Source of the DNA: an uncultured Collinsella sp.
GTDB lineage: Bacteria > Actinomycetota > Coriobacteriia > Coriobacteriales > Coriobacteriaceae
Reading direction: 5' to 3'
Length of the DNA stretch: 64,000 nt
NCBI GenBank assembly: GCA_905197665.1
Contig: CAJJZP010000012.1
Span: forward strand, 18,703 to 82,702
Below, in pieces: positions 7,337-15,410 of the stretch; the first letter of the stretch is position 1; each line of letters opens with the position of its first letter. Position numbers and translations under genes: made by a program. Below the pieces are notes generated by a model. The model ran no database searches and had not been told where the DNA came from. It saw nothing but the letters and a program-made list of their open reading frames with translations.

Positions 7337-7711
7337 ATGAGTGAGCAGAACGCCAATCCGGTCGAGCTCTTTGGCATGCGCGTTGCCCATGTGGGCATTA
7401 ACGCCACCGACCCGGCAGATGCCCTGGAGATCGCGGAGCTGTTCTCGACGATGATGGGCCTGCCCGTTATCGAGACCCCGGTTTCGTACTTTAACGATTC
7501 GCTGATCGAGGTCATGAAGCAGAACGGTCGTGGCACCAAGGGCCACATCGGCTTTGCCGTCAACGACATCGATGCGGCCGAGAAGTGGTTTGCCGAGCGT
7601 GGGCTCGAGGTCAACGAGGAGTCGCGCGTGCTGCTGCCCGACGGCGGCACCAAGCTCGTGTACTTTAAGCGCGAGTTCGCCGGCTTCGCCGTGCACCTGT
7701 GCCGCGAGTAG
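7337..7711 (+). CDS. VOC/glyoxalase-fold protein
   Basis: A 124-residue single-domain vicinal-oxygen-chelate protein. The N-terminal RVAHVGINATD strand and the KGHIGFAVNDIDAAEKWF segment give paired histidines typical of VOC metal sites; GGTKLVYFKREFAGFAVHLCRE ends the fold. The sequence resembles the glyoxalase-like domain fused to the C-terminus of some keto-hydroxyglutarate/KDPG aldolases in Firmicutes, which are often encoded beside PTS genes. It begins 11 bp after the IIB stop, so the two are probably one operon. The substrate is unknown, and a free-standing version of an aldolase-associated domain is an inference. Confidence 0.75.
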   Translation: MSEQNANPVELFGMRVAHVGINATDPADALEIAELFSTMMGLPVIETPVSYFNDSLIEVMKQNGRGTKGHIGFAVNDIDAAEKWFAERGLEVNEESRVLLPDGGTKLVYFKREFAGFAVHLCRE

Positions 7712-7734
7712 CGCACAGGCTGCTATAGCTAACG

Positions 7735-7772
7735 AAAAATGGGGTAAGGCCACGTGGCCTTACCCCATTTTT
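7735..7772 (+). terminator. Terminator after the IIB/VOC operon
   Basis: AAAATGGGGTAAGGCCAC and GTGGCCTTACCCCATTTT form a nearly perfect 18-bp hairpin with T residues on both sides. It can act for the plus-strand operon. Confidence 0.9.
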
Positions 7773-7807
7773 AATGCCGAGAGGGTGACTGACGGGCTGC
7801 CGTAAAA

Positions 7808-7989
7808 CGAAGGTGAATGCTTTTCCGCGAAGTGAACGAGTGAAATCGGACCCCTGGAGCATCGACACTTTGGAGGCACCGTTTCCTGCGGTTTCGTAAG
7901 GTTTTTCCTGCGGTTTTGGCGTCAAAAAGTGTGGATGCTTCGGGGGTCCAAAATAGGTCGTTCACTTCGCGGAAAAGCATTCACCTTCG
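7808..7989. repeat. 183-bp inverted-repeat element, family B, copy 1
   Basis: The ends CGAAGGTGAATGCTTTTCCG and CGGAAAAGCATTCACCTTCG are perfect reverse complements and the pairing continues inward through CGAAGTGAACGA and, with gaps, CGGACCCC/GGGGTCC. The interior carries TTTCCTGCGGTTTCG and ATGCTTCGGGGGTCC. A second copy of similar length lies at 10832-11014. No coding frame is supported inside. It lies between two convergent genes. Confidence 0.85.
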
Positions 7990-8006
7990 ATTCGTGAGAG
8001 ACGCCC

Positions 8007-9302
8007 CTACCGCGGCAGGCGAATCGTAAAGCGGCTGCCGACGCCCTCGACTGAGGTCACGCCGATGACACCGCCATGGCTGTCGACGATCCACTTGGCA
8101 ATGGCGAGCCCCAGACCCGAGCCCTGCGCGCCGGCATCGCGTGCGTTGTCGGCGCGATAGAACCGTTCAAACGCGTGAGCTGCGGATTCCTGGTTCATGC
8201 CGATACCCTCGTCCTCAACACTTATGTCGATCGTGCCCGCGCCCGCATCCGGCGTCACGCCAAACGAGATGGATGTGCCCGCGTCCGAATACTTGGCGGC
8301 GTTCTGCACGATCACGCGCAGAGCCTGCTTCACGAGCGCCACGTCAACGGGCGCGTCGCAGCGCGGGTCGCTGGTAAGTGCGGCATCGTACGCCAGTCGA
8401 TATGTGTGCGCGGCATCGATCATCTGCGATTCCTCGCATACCTCGCCGACCAGTGCGGCCAGGTTGGTATTCGCACGCCGCAGGACCGTGCGCCCGGCAT
8501 CGCCGCGTGCCAAAAACAGCAGCTGCTCCACGAGCTCCTGCATATGCTCGCTTTCGGCTTTGAGCGAGGTGATGGATTCTGCCAGCACGTCTGGGTCGTC
8601 TTTGCCCCAGCGGTCGAGCATGTTCACGTAACCCTGAATCACCGCGATGGGCGTGCGCAGCTCGTGACTCGCATCGTTGACAAAGCGCATCTGCTGCAGC
8701 TTTGCCTCTTGCATCTGGCGCAGCAGGCGGTTGAGTGCGACCTCGATGCTCGCCAGGTCGGCGTCGCCGGTGGTGACGCTCGGCGAGTCGACGCTTGCGC
8801 GCTCGATGGCCTGCTCCAGCGTTTCCATCTTGCCGCCGGCGAGCTGCATGCGGCCGAGCTCGTCCACACGCAAGGCCAGGTCGTTGAGCGGCGCCATAGT
8901 GCGGCGCACGCGGCGGGCGCCGCCGAGCATGTTGAGCACGCTGATGACCTGCCAACCCACAACGACAAGGTAGAGAGGCCATAGCGCGACGAGGTCCTGC
9001 GCGAGGGGGAAGGTCTTGGTGGTACGCGCAAACTCGACGGTATAGGTGAGCGTTGTCAGGTCCCAGCCGCGCGCGGGCGTCAGTGACATGCCGTGAACGC
9101 TAGCGCTGGGGATCCATCCCGCGGTAAACGCGCCATCGGGCAGCGTCTGGTTGTAGCCATAGACGAGGATCGCCGCCGCAACAAGCAGCAGTAACAGATC
9201 CAGCCAGACGTAGCTCACCAAGCGGCGCCACATATAGCTCCAGTTGATGGCGCGGGCGATGGAGGTGACGCGCTTAGCCTCGTCGTTACGCGCGGCAGAC
9301 AT
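8007..9302 (-). CDS. Sensor histidine kinase
   Basis: A 431-residue membrane histidine kinase. Two helices (around residues 25-45 LLLLLVAAAILVYGY and 110-130 ALWPLYLVVVGWQVISVL) enclose an external region of about 60 residues. The HAMP-like RRVRRTMAPLNDLALRV follows, then the HisKA box FVNDASHELRTPIAVIQGY with the phospho-acceptor His, the N box VIVQNAAKYS, and the G boxes EDEGIGM and GSGLGLAIAKWIVDSHGG. The ATG at 9302 is taken because it overlaps the response-regulator stop by 17 bp and a longer frame would run through the regulator's DNA-binding domain. It is the last gene of a three-gene operon and should phosphorylate the regulator upstream. The signal is unknown. Confidence 0.9.
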   Translation of the reverse strand: MSAARNDEAKRVTSIARAINWSYMWRRLVSYVWLDLLLLLVAAAILVYGYNQTLPDGAFTAGWIPSASVHGMSLTPARGWDLTTLTYTVEFARTTKTFPLAQDLVALWPLYLVVVGWQVISVLNMLGGARRVRRTMAPLNDLALRVDELGRMQLAGGKMETLEQAIERASVDSPSVTTGDADLASIEVALNRLLRQMQEAKLQQMRFVNDASHELRTPIAVIQGYVNMLDRWGKDDPDVLAESITSLKAESEHMQELVEQLLFLARGDAGRTVLRRANTNLAALVGEVCEESQMIDAAHTYRLAYDAALTSDPRCDAPVDVALVKQALRVIVQNAAKYSDAGTSISFGVTPDAGAGTIDISVEDEGIGMNQESAAHAFERFYRADNARDAGAQGSGLGLAIAKWIVDSHGGVIGVTSVEGVGSRFTIRLPR

Positions 9303-10056
9303 AGCCCACCCCGCGCACGGTCTGGATGATGCGGGCACTGCCGGCGTCTTCGATCTTGGCGCGCAGGTGCGCGATGTGCACGTCGACGTTGTTAGTGTCG
9401 CCCACGTAGTCGTAGCCCAGCGCCTCGTGCGCGATGCGCTCGCGCGTGAGCACGGTGCCGGCATGTGCCATAAGCAGGGCGAGGACGTCGAACTCGCGAG
9501 CCGTGAGCGCGATGGGCGAGCCGCCGACCGTGACTTCGCGGCGGTCGGGGTCGAGCGCAACCGAGCCCACGGTGAGCACGGCGGGGGAGGGCACGGCAGA
9601 GGTCTTGGCCGAGTCGCTAGCCGGGGGTATCGCAACGGCGCACCCGCCCGCACCGCCCGCCCCAACGCCGCCAACGCCCGAAGCCGCTCGCACGGCTTCC
9701 GAGCGCTTCAGTGCCACGCGGATCCGTGCGAACAGCTCCTCAATCGCAAATGGCTTGGTCAGGTAATCGTCGGCGCCGGCATCGAGCCCGGCCACTTTGT
9801 CCATCACGGCATCGCGCGCGGTGACCATAATCACCGGCACATCCTTGTGCTTGCGGACACGCCGCAAGACCTCCATGCCGTTGAGCTGCGGCAACAGCAC
9901 GTCGAGCAGAATCAGATCGTAGTCGCGCTCCAGCGCCAGGTCCACGGCAGTGCGGCCATCGGCGGCGTGTTCCACCTGGTAGCCCTCGTGCTCCAGCTCG
10001 AGCGTCACAAAGCGGGCGATTTTCTCCTCGTCCTCTACGATCAGGATCCGTGCCAT
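9286..10056 (-). CDS. OmpR/PhoB-family response regulator
   Basis: A 256-residue two-domain regulator. The receiver has the acidic pair ED (residues 8-10 region VEDEEK), the phospho-acceptor Asp52 in LILLDVLLP and the conserved Lys in YLTKPF. The C-terminal winged helix contains LTAREFDVLALLMAHAGTVLTRERI and ends with RGVGYVCRA. The linker of about 45 residues is unusually long and rich in Gly and Ala (GVGGVGAGGAGG). The ribosome site is weak (GGGGG). It lies 18 bp after the DUF4342 gene and overlaps the kinase gene, so the three are one operon. Confidence 0.93.
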   Translation of the reverse strand: MARILIVEDEEKIARFVTLELEHEGYQVEHAADGRTAVDLALERDYDLILLDVLLPQLNGMEVLRRVRKHKDVPVIMVTARDAVMDKVAGLDAGADDYLTKPFAIEELFARIRVALKRSEAVRAASGVGGVGAGGAGGCAVAIPPASDSAKTSAVPSPAVLTVGSVALDPDRREVTVGGSPIALTAREFDVLALLMAHAGTVLTRERIAHEALGYDYVGDTNNVDVHIAHLRAKIEDAGSARIIQTVRGVGYVCRA

Positions 10057-10074
10057 GCGTGCCCCCGTCTGCGA

Positions 10075-10617
10075 TTACTTGTCGTCGTTGAGATTTTGCT
10101 TGATGTCGTCCGCGGCATTGGCAGCGCTGTCCATCAGGTTGTTGATGCTGCCGGGCACGTCGCCGTCGCTATCGATGCGGTAGCGCATGCCAAAGAACAG
10201 GCCAAGCAGCATCAGCCAAATCGTGGCGCCCCAGGCAAACAGCGCGACGATGGGAATCAGGATGGGGATGTTGAGGATGATCGCATCGCGGCGCGTGGCG
10301 ATAAACTTGGTGTCCAGGCTCAGGCGGAAGAGCTTTTTGAGGTACTCCCACACGCTGTCCATCTTCTTGGAAAAGTCGGTCTTTTCGCTCGACTTCTCGT
10401 AGGCGGCCTGCGCGGCGACCATCTCGGCCGAGGGCTCATCGACCGGCGCGGACTCGGTGGCGGCATGCGCCGACGTGGTCTGGGTCTTGCCCTGCGACTC
10501 GAGCCAGATGATGGCGTCCAGGACGTTACCGTCGGCGGCGTCGAGCGCAGCCTTGGCATCGGTGTAGCTCACGTTGCACTTGGTGCGGATGGTTTCAACT
10601 TTTTCGAGGTCGTCCAT
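10075..10617 (-). CDS. DUF4342-type protein with UBA-like domain and membrane segment
   Basis: A 180-residue protein. Residues 1-45 (EKVETIRTKCNVSYTDAKAALDAADGNVLDAIIWLE) look like the UBA/TS-N-like helical bundle of DUF4342 proteins, which also resembles the N-terminus of EF-Ts and NAC. A charged linker follows, then a hydrophobic segment NIPILIPIVALFAWGATIWLMLLGLFFGMRY that can cross the membrane twice. Its function is unknown. Being the first gene of an operon with a two-component system suggests an envelope-stress role. GAAAGGA gives a good ribosome site. Confidence 0.8.
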   Translation of the reverse strand: MDDLEKVETIRTKCNVSYTDAKAALDAADGNVLDAIIWLESQGKTQTTSAHAATESAPVDEPSAEMVAAQAAYEKSSEKTDFSKKMDSVWEYLKKLFRLSLDTKFIATRRDAIILNIPILIPIVALFAWGATIWLMLLGLFFGMRYRIDSDGDVPGSINNLMDSAANAADDIKQNLNDDK

Positions 10618-10831
10618 GACCTGTCCTTTCGTTCGATGGGCGCGACGCCGGGCGATCTGCCCGGGCGCGAGCGTTGCGTTCGGCGGCCTGCGTTGCGCGG
10701 TGCCGCCCCGCCCTCGGTCGAACTCTATAGTGCAGGTTATAGATTAAGCGATTCTTGAGCCAAGATTAATGTTGGATGAGTTTTTGGGTGGCAATGGGAA
10801 AGGGAGAGGTTTCCTTCTGGGTAGCTAGCAG
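10618..10831. other. Intergenic region upstream of the DUF4342 operon
   Basis: No gene is supported here. The part nearest the operon is GC-rich; the part from about 10720 on is AT-richer and probably holds the minus-strand promoter, but I could not pick -35 and -10 boxes with confidence. Confidence 0.4.
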
Positions 10832-11014
10832 CGAGGTCTAATACTTTTCCGAGAAGTGAACGAGCTAAATCGGACCCCCGAAGCATTGACTCATTAAGGG
10901 CATCGTTTCCTGCGGTTTCGATACTGGAATCCTGCGATTTTGCCGGCGAAAAATGCGGATGCTCCAGGGGTCCAAAAAGGGGCGTTCACTTCTCGGGAAA
11001 AGTATTAGACCTCG
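10832..11014. repeat. 183-bp inverted-repeat element, family B, copy 2
   Basis: CGAGGTCTAATACTTTTCCG pairs with the right end, which reads CGGGAAAAGTATTAGACCTCG, with one extra G. The inner part, GAGAAGTGAACGAGCTAAATCGGACCCCC, closely matches copy 1 at 7808. The outermost ~13 bases and two inner positions differ from copy 1, but both arms change together, so pairing is kept. Confidence 0.85.
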
Positions 11015-11095
11015 ATAGCGGCTGAAGTTGATCCGGTAACAAGCCGGCGGCAAAAATGAGATAAGTAAGGCGCGCCGATCATATGGAATCAAAAC

Positions 11096-11134
11096 ATGTT
11101 GCAAAAGTATGAAAATATCCTACAATTGCAGCAT
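11096..11134 (+). promoter_or_regulatory. abiE promoter inside an inverted repeat
   Basis: TTGCAA (11099-11104) and TACAAT (11121-11126) are spaced by 16 bp. ATGTTGCAA (11096-11104) and TTGCAGCAT (11126-11134) form an inverted repeat around the promoter. The expected transcription start falls at or near the ATG at 11133. AbiEi antitoxins are known to bind inverted repeats at their own promoter and repress it, so this is a likely operator. Confidence 0.6.
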
Positions 11135-11756
11135 GAAGTACTTTAGCAACATAGCGGCGATAAGCGAGCTTTCCGAGAGCGAGGGCGTGTTCACCACAGC
11201 CCAGGCGGCTCGCATGGACATCTCTCGAGATGCGCTGGCACACTCATGTCGTGCGGGGCGTCTTGAACGAATATGCCACGGCGCCTACCGGATGTCTGGA
11301 ACACAGCGCCGAGACACCGACGAGCTCAACGCTTTCTGGAAGCTCACCAATCCCTCCCTTTGCGCGTGGGAGAGAAAGCGCCAGTGGGACGGCATTGCAG
11401 TGAGCGGTACGACTGCGGCGAACCTGCAGCAAATGGGCGATTTCTACCTGTCCCCCTATAGGATGACCGCGCCCGCGCGTATCAATACAAGAAACGAATC
11501 CCTTTCTTTTGTAAAGCGCGAGATTGCTGAGCGGGACATCGTTTGGCTCGACGGCCTGCCGGTAACTAAACCCGAGCGCACGCTTGTCGATCTTTGCCTC
11601 GATTGCGAGGATCCCTCATTAATTATCGATGCCTATCACGACGCGCTTGGACGTGGACTCGATATACAACGGCTGAAGGATCTTGTAGAAGAGAACTCTA
11701 AAACCGCCAAACGACGCGAGCTGATGGCGCCTTTGCTGATGGTACTGAACGGGTAA
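11133..11756 (+). CDS. abiEi: AbiEi-type antitoxin / transcriptional autoregulator
   Basis: A 207-residue type IV antitoxin of the AbiEi family. The N-terminal winged helix reads SESEGVFTTAQAARMDISRDALAHSCRAGRLERICHGAYRM, in which AGRLERICHGAYRM is the family hallmark. The C-terminal domain contains GLPVTKPERTLVDLC, also typical. In known systems AbiEi represses the operon and counters the nucleotidyltransferase toxin AbiEii. The ATG at 11133 was preferred over 11109 because the latter lies inside the promoter; neither has a clear ribosome site, so a leaderless mRNA is likely. The toxin gene follows after 15 bp. GC content is lower than in core genes, as expected of an accessory gene. Confidence 0.9.
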   Translation: MKYFSNIAAISELSESEGVFTTAQAARMDISRDALAHSCRAGRLERICHGAYRMSGTQRRDTDELNAFWKLTNPSLCAWERKRQWDGIAVSGTTAANLQQMGDFYLSPYRMTAPARINTRNESLSFVKREIAERDIVWLDGLPVTKPERTLVDLCLDCEDPSLIIDAYHDALGRGLDIQRLKDLVEENSKTAKRRELMAPLLMVLNG

Positions 11757-11771
11757 TGCGAAACGGAGGAC

Positions 11772-12662
11772 ATGGTGAAGTACAAAACGCCTGCCGCATT
11801 GGAGATGGCTGTTAGGAATGCCGCAAGAGAATCACCAATGGATACTAATCGGGCAATCGTTGGTTTCTACTTTCATCGCTTCCTATGTCGCGTTTTTTCA
11901 GAAGATGACTGCCGTTTTGTGCTTAAAGGTGGTCAAAGCGTCCTGGCGCGAACACTCGATGCACGTGTCACAAGAGATATTGACTTGGTTGCTCAAGAGG
12001 AGAGTCTCGAAGAGGCTATTGTCGATCTGGTGCAGGCTGCTTCGATTGATCTGGAGGATTTCGTTTCGTTCGTCTTTGATCGTGCAGAGCAGATCAAAGA
12101 AGAAGATGAGTATCGGTGCGGTGCGAAGGTGTGGTTCACCCCCTTTATGGGAACCAAGAAGCTACAGCCAATTTCAATTGACTTGGTAATTGATGAAGTG
12201 CGGGGACTTGAGCCTGAGGTTCTTGCGCCGATCGATCGTCTGAATATCGAGGGGCTCCCAGTCTGCGACTATCGAGTATGCCGAGTGGAGAGTGCCCTTG
12301 CAGATAAATTGCTCGCAATGATAGAGATGCATGAGGGCCGTGCCTCTTCGCGAATCAAGGATATAGTCGACATCTTGGTGTACGCGAAAACTTGCTTCGT
12401 CGATGGGGCTACGCTTGTCGAGAGGGTCGAGAAAGAAGCGTCTGTCCGCAAGGTGGCAATGCCGGAAGAGTTCGTGGCGCCTCTCTGGTGGAAACAAAAT
12501 GGTTCTGCACAGTACGTAAAGATGGCGAGGCAGGCGGAGGTACTTGATCTCGCGGGGAGTATCACTGGAGCAGAAGAGGTCGTCAATCGGTTGTATGCTC
12601 CGTGCTTCGATCGTTCGGAGAATGTGCGCAAATGGAATCCCCAGACTACGGGATGGGAGTAG
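11772..12662 (+). CDS. abiEii: AbiEii-type nucleotidyltransferase toxin
   Basis: A 296-residue member of the AbiEii/AbiGii family. The nucleotidyltransferase core reads FVLKGGQSVLARTLDARVTRDIDLV, giving the KGG motif and the TRDIDL metal-binding Asp pair; a further conserved Lys/Asp lies in ESALADKLLAMIEM and SRIKDIVDILVYA. Enzymes of this family block growth by transferring nucleotides, in some cases to tRNA 3' ends, and act in phage abortive infection. The start has GGAGG five bases before the ATG. It forms a two-gene operon with abiEi and is followed by a strong hairpin. Confidence 0.92.
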   Translation: MVKYKTPAALEMAVRNAARESPMDTNRAIVGFYFHRFLCRVFSEDDCRFVLKGGQSVLARTLDARVTRDIDLVAQEESLEEAIVDLVQAASIDLEDFVSFVFDRAEQIKEEDEYRCGAKVWFTPFMGTKKLQPISIDLVIDEVRGLEPEVLAPIDRLNIEGLPVCDYRVCRVESALADKLLAMIEMHEGRASSRIKDIVDILVYAKTCFVDGATLVERVEKEASVRKVAMPEEFVAPLWWKQNGSAQYVKMARQAEVLDLAGSITGAEEVVNRLYAPCFDRSENVRKWNPQTTGWE

Positions 12663-12675
12663 CCCAGACAGTTAA

Positions 12676-12706
12676 GCCGGCGGCAGGAGGTGGTCCTGCC
12701 GCCGGC
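12676..12706. terminator. Hairpin between abiEii and the convergent HsdM/S-like gene
   Basis: GCCGGCGGCAGGA and TCCTGCCGCCGGC form a perfect 13-bp stem with a GGTGG loop. The T tract is poor (TTGGGG), so termination is probable from the stem and position but not certain. Confidence 0.6.
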
Positions 12707-12731
12707 TTGGGGCGTTGCTGCTGCCTATGTG

Positions 12732-14165
12732 CTACTCGCAGATTTGGTCGACCACCTCGGTGATGGTCTTTTTTGCGGCTGCGAGGTTGCGTTGGGCCTG
12801 GGCGACAGCGGCCTCGGCTTGTTTCTTTGCCTTTACGACCTCGGCAAAGCGATTGATGGATTCGCTGTACTCGCGCGTGCGCGGGTCGAGTGCCGGCGGG
12901 ACTTCGATCTCGAACAGGTCGCTCGGGCGGATGGCGCGGATGTCGGCTGCTTCAGTTAATGCTTGAATCAGTTGTGCCCCATGGCCTTCGGTGAGGTATC
13001 CAACGATTATCTCCGAAAACACCACGCGTTCCTCTTCGGTCATTGTTTCGAATGACGGGCGAATGACGGTGGTGTTGTGCGAAGCAACCAGGTGCTGCTT
13101 TGCGTCGTCGGCGCTGACGACGAGCAGATTGGACGCGCCGTAACGACCCAGCATGCGTGGCATGACGATATCTCCAGCGCGGAGCTCATAGCGATCGAGA
13201 ATGCTGGGGTCCACCTTTACGATTCTTGAATCCGAACCATTTGCGCTCTCTACAGCGTCTGCGGGCAGAAGGTTGCCGTCCTGAAAATCCTGAGATGAGA
13301 TACGGCGCACCTCGATCGCATCAATATCGTTCGACGTGGTGCTCTCGCGGGGCATAAATGGTGCTACTCGCGTAAAAGCGTCACCGAGCGTGGCGCTGTA
13401 GTTTCGGGTGAGACTGATAAGGCTGACTTTGTTCCACGAGAGTGGGGCATGGTGCTGGAGTAGTTCACGCGTCTCGAGAACGATTGTCTCTATGGGAGAG
13501 GTCTGATCTTGATCGAGGTTAACGTGGGACCAATCCGGCGCAATAGCTAGGGGTGGGCAGGATTCTTCGTTCGCGGGGGTTGGCACCAAGTAACGAGTGA
13601 AGCTGGATAGGTTGTGGAATGTGACGCTGCGGTTTTCTGTCGACAGGACGATGAGCTCGCACATCTTGTATCTGCTGGGTTCGCTGTGCGGGAAATAGAC
13701 GACACGTTCAATGAGTCCTTCGCGCATGAGAACCGTGCGCGCCTGCTCGGCTTTATCTATTAGACTTGCTGGCAGCAATACCGCTGCTTTGCTTCGACCG
13801 GAAAGTGCGAGAGCATAGAGACACCAAACAAAGGGGTCCCAATCGCAAAAGCCTAAATAGCCCGGCTCCAGATCGTTGATAAGGGCCTCGCATAAGCGTA
13901 TTTCTTTGTCGTGAGTATTGCGATGGTAACCCGTGGCGTCAATAAACACCGGAGCGGGGCCGTCGGCGTCGTTTCGCTCTCCTGGTTCAAGCTCGCTAAT
14001 GCTGGGAAAAACGCCTTTATTCATGAAGAGACATGTATTGAGCAAGTCGGCATCGAGCGAATCAGGTAGTCGAACGATGTGTAAGTGACTGCCTTGTTCT
14101 AGATTGAGCGCGCGCGAAATGATGGCAGCGGTGAGGCGTGGCAAAGAGAACGCGGATTCGTACAT
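12732..14165 (-). CDS. HsdM/HsdS-like fusion protein, methyltransferase motif not visible
   Basis: A 477-residue protein that looks like the end of an adenine-methylase fold joined to one type I specificity half. Residues ~130-190 (KAAVLLPASLIDKAEQARTV, REGLIERVVYFPHSE) match the strand-helix pattern after the catalytic motif in HsdM. Residues ~330-430 (LRAGDIVMPRMLGRYGASNL, HLVASHNTTVIRP, LIQALTEAADIRAI) match a HsdS target-recognition domain, and a coiled coil ends the protein (AEAAVAQAQRNLAAAKKT). I see no NPPY/F motif or SAM-binding glycine loop, so it is probably not an active methylase. A GAAAGGG ribosome site precedes the ATG. A protein of the same design is encoded at 32137-33780. No HsdR gene is nearby. 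Confidence 0.65.
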   Translation of the reverse strand: MYESAFSLPRLTAAIISRALNLEQGSHLHIVRLPDSLDADLLNTCLFMNKGVFPSISELEPGERNDADGPAPVFIDATGYHRNTHDKEIRLCEALINDLEPGYLGFCDWDPFVWCLYALALSGRSKAAVLLPASLIDKAEQARTVLMREGLIERVVYFPHSEPSRYKMCELIVLSTENRSVTFHNLSSFTRYLVPTPANEESCPPLAIAPDWSHVNLDQDQTSPIETIVLETRELLQHHAPLSWNKVSLISLTRNYSATLGDAFTRVAPFMPRESTTSNDIDAIEVRRISSQDFQDGNLLPADAVESANGSDSRIVKVDPSILDRYELRAGDIVMPRMLGRYGASNLLVVSADDAKQHLVASHNTTVIRPSFETMTEEERVVFSEIIVGYLTEGHGAQLIQALTEAADIRAIRPSDLFEIEVPPALDPRTREYSESINRFAEVVKAKKQAEAAVAQAQRNLAAAKKTITEVVDQICE

Positions 14166-14454
14166 ACGTATGCCCTTTCTTCTTAGTGGGTTATATATTA
14201 GCAGATTATTTTGAAAAATTCTAATGACGAGAACAGCTCACTGTGCTACCCTCGAAGCAATCCAAAACTAACTCAATATCAACTGCTTGATGCAACCGCT
14301 ATACAGCATTTAGGCAAGCTACGTTATCGAGCGAGACGATTTCACTTACGAAGCAGCAGGTTAGGTCAACAACTACTACCTATGCCTCAGAACATTCTAA
14401 AACTTAGAACAAACTAAACGACAAGCATTCGCAACCGGACAGGAAGAGGCATTC
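14166..14454. other. AT-rich divergent intergenic region
   Basis: This 289-bp gap separates the minus-strand HsdM/S-like gene from the plus-strand cluster. It is clearly richer in A and T than the surrounding sequence, with GTTATATATTAGCAGATTATTT near the minus-strand start. It should hold both promoters. No convincing gene lies inside: the only short frame lacks a ribosome site. Confidence 0.45.
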
Positions 14455-15372
14455 ATGAAGAATGAAGACAGTATTTATGAGGTGTTCCTCAACGCGATCG
14501 ATGAAGATCTCCGCAGCATGTGCAAAAAGAACGGGAAGGCAGAGATGCCGTTTCCGTATCCGTACTGCGGCGAGCAGGATACCGAGCGCTTGGCTAAGGC
14601 ACTCGTTGGCGTGCTGGAAAAGCACTCGCCCGATATTCCCGGGCTGGTGCCCGAGCAGTATCGAGACGATGTGCACGAGGCCCGCGAGCTTTTGGCCGCG
14701 GCGGCGCTCGCTTTGCTGTCGCTGTATTTTTCCCAGCGCGATAACTGCGCGCCCGGCATGGCCATCTTGATTGGCATGTTTGAGCACGGAAGCAATCCGC
14801 GCTTTAAATCGAGTGGCGTGCTCATGTTTGAGCAGGTTACGACAGGTATGAAGTATTCGTCCGAACAAGGTGGATATATTCTGTCTCGCTTTGTGCGAAG
14901 CATCGACTACAAAAGACCCTGCGACCACGTGCATCGCGATGGGTCGCGCGGTTTTACGGCGGACGAGGACGATGCCGTCATGTTTTATAAGCGCTATCTC
15001 AAGGTGCAGAGACGCGTCTTCGATACCAGTCCGCGTTTCAACTTTGAGTTATGCGTCAAACGCCCGTTTGAGGCACTTTCGGACAATCGGGAGAACTTCT
15101 ATTGCATGGAGGAAAAGATGGAAATCGATTTGGCAACTAAGGTACGGGAGCTCCAGGACCGCTACACCCTCAACTTCGCTCAGGCCAAAGAGTATGACCT
15201 GCTCGACAAGCTGATGATCGATGCATTGCTTGCATATCTGCGCGACGGGTCAGTCTCAATCGCGGCGCGCGAGAGCTATGTGGCGCAAACCGAGCGTCTG
15301 ATTGACGGTGCGGTCAAGTTGCCGTGTGCGACGAGCCCCAAGGAGGGCGCAGACGTCGACCGTATTTCCTAG
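14455..15372 (+). CDS. Protein of unknown function, first gene of the VirD4/ClpP cluster
   Basis: A 305-residue soluble, mainly helical protein that I do not recognise. It has no signal peptide or membrane helix. The N-terminal part is acidic; a Cys/His-bearing stretch RPCDHVHRDGSRGF lies near residue 155. Towards the C-terminus MEIDLATKVRELQDRYTLNFAQAKEYDLLDKLMIDALLAYL is strongly helical and could be a dimerisation or binding segment. GGAAGAGG lies 6 bases before the ATG. It is 38 bp upstream of the VirD4-like gene on the same strand, so the two probably function together. Confidence 0.65.
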   Translation: MKNEDSIYEVFLNAIDEDLRSMCKKNGKAEMPFPYPYCGEQDTERLAKALVGVLEKHSPDIPGLVPEQYRDDVHEARELLAAAALALLSLYFSQRDNCAPGMAILIGMFEHGSNPRFKSSGVLMFEQVTTGMKYSSEQGGYILSRFVRSIDYKRPCDHVHRDGSRGFTADEDDAVMFYKRYLKVQRRVFDTSPRFNFELCVKRPFEALSDNRENFYCMEEKMEIDLATKVRELQDRYTLNFAQAKEYDLLDKLMIDALLAYLRDGSVSIAARESYVAQTERLIDGAVKLPCATSPKEGADVDRIS

Positions 15373-15410
15373 CAATCACGCAGAACTATCGACAAGAAAG
15401 GGGCCGTGCC

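Noticed and set aside
14211..14417. Small 68-residue gene in the AT-rich gap
   Set aside because: No ribosome site, no recognisable composition of a protein, and it lies where two divergent promoters are expected.
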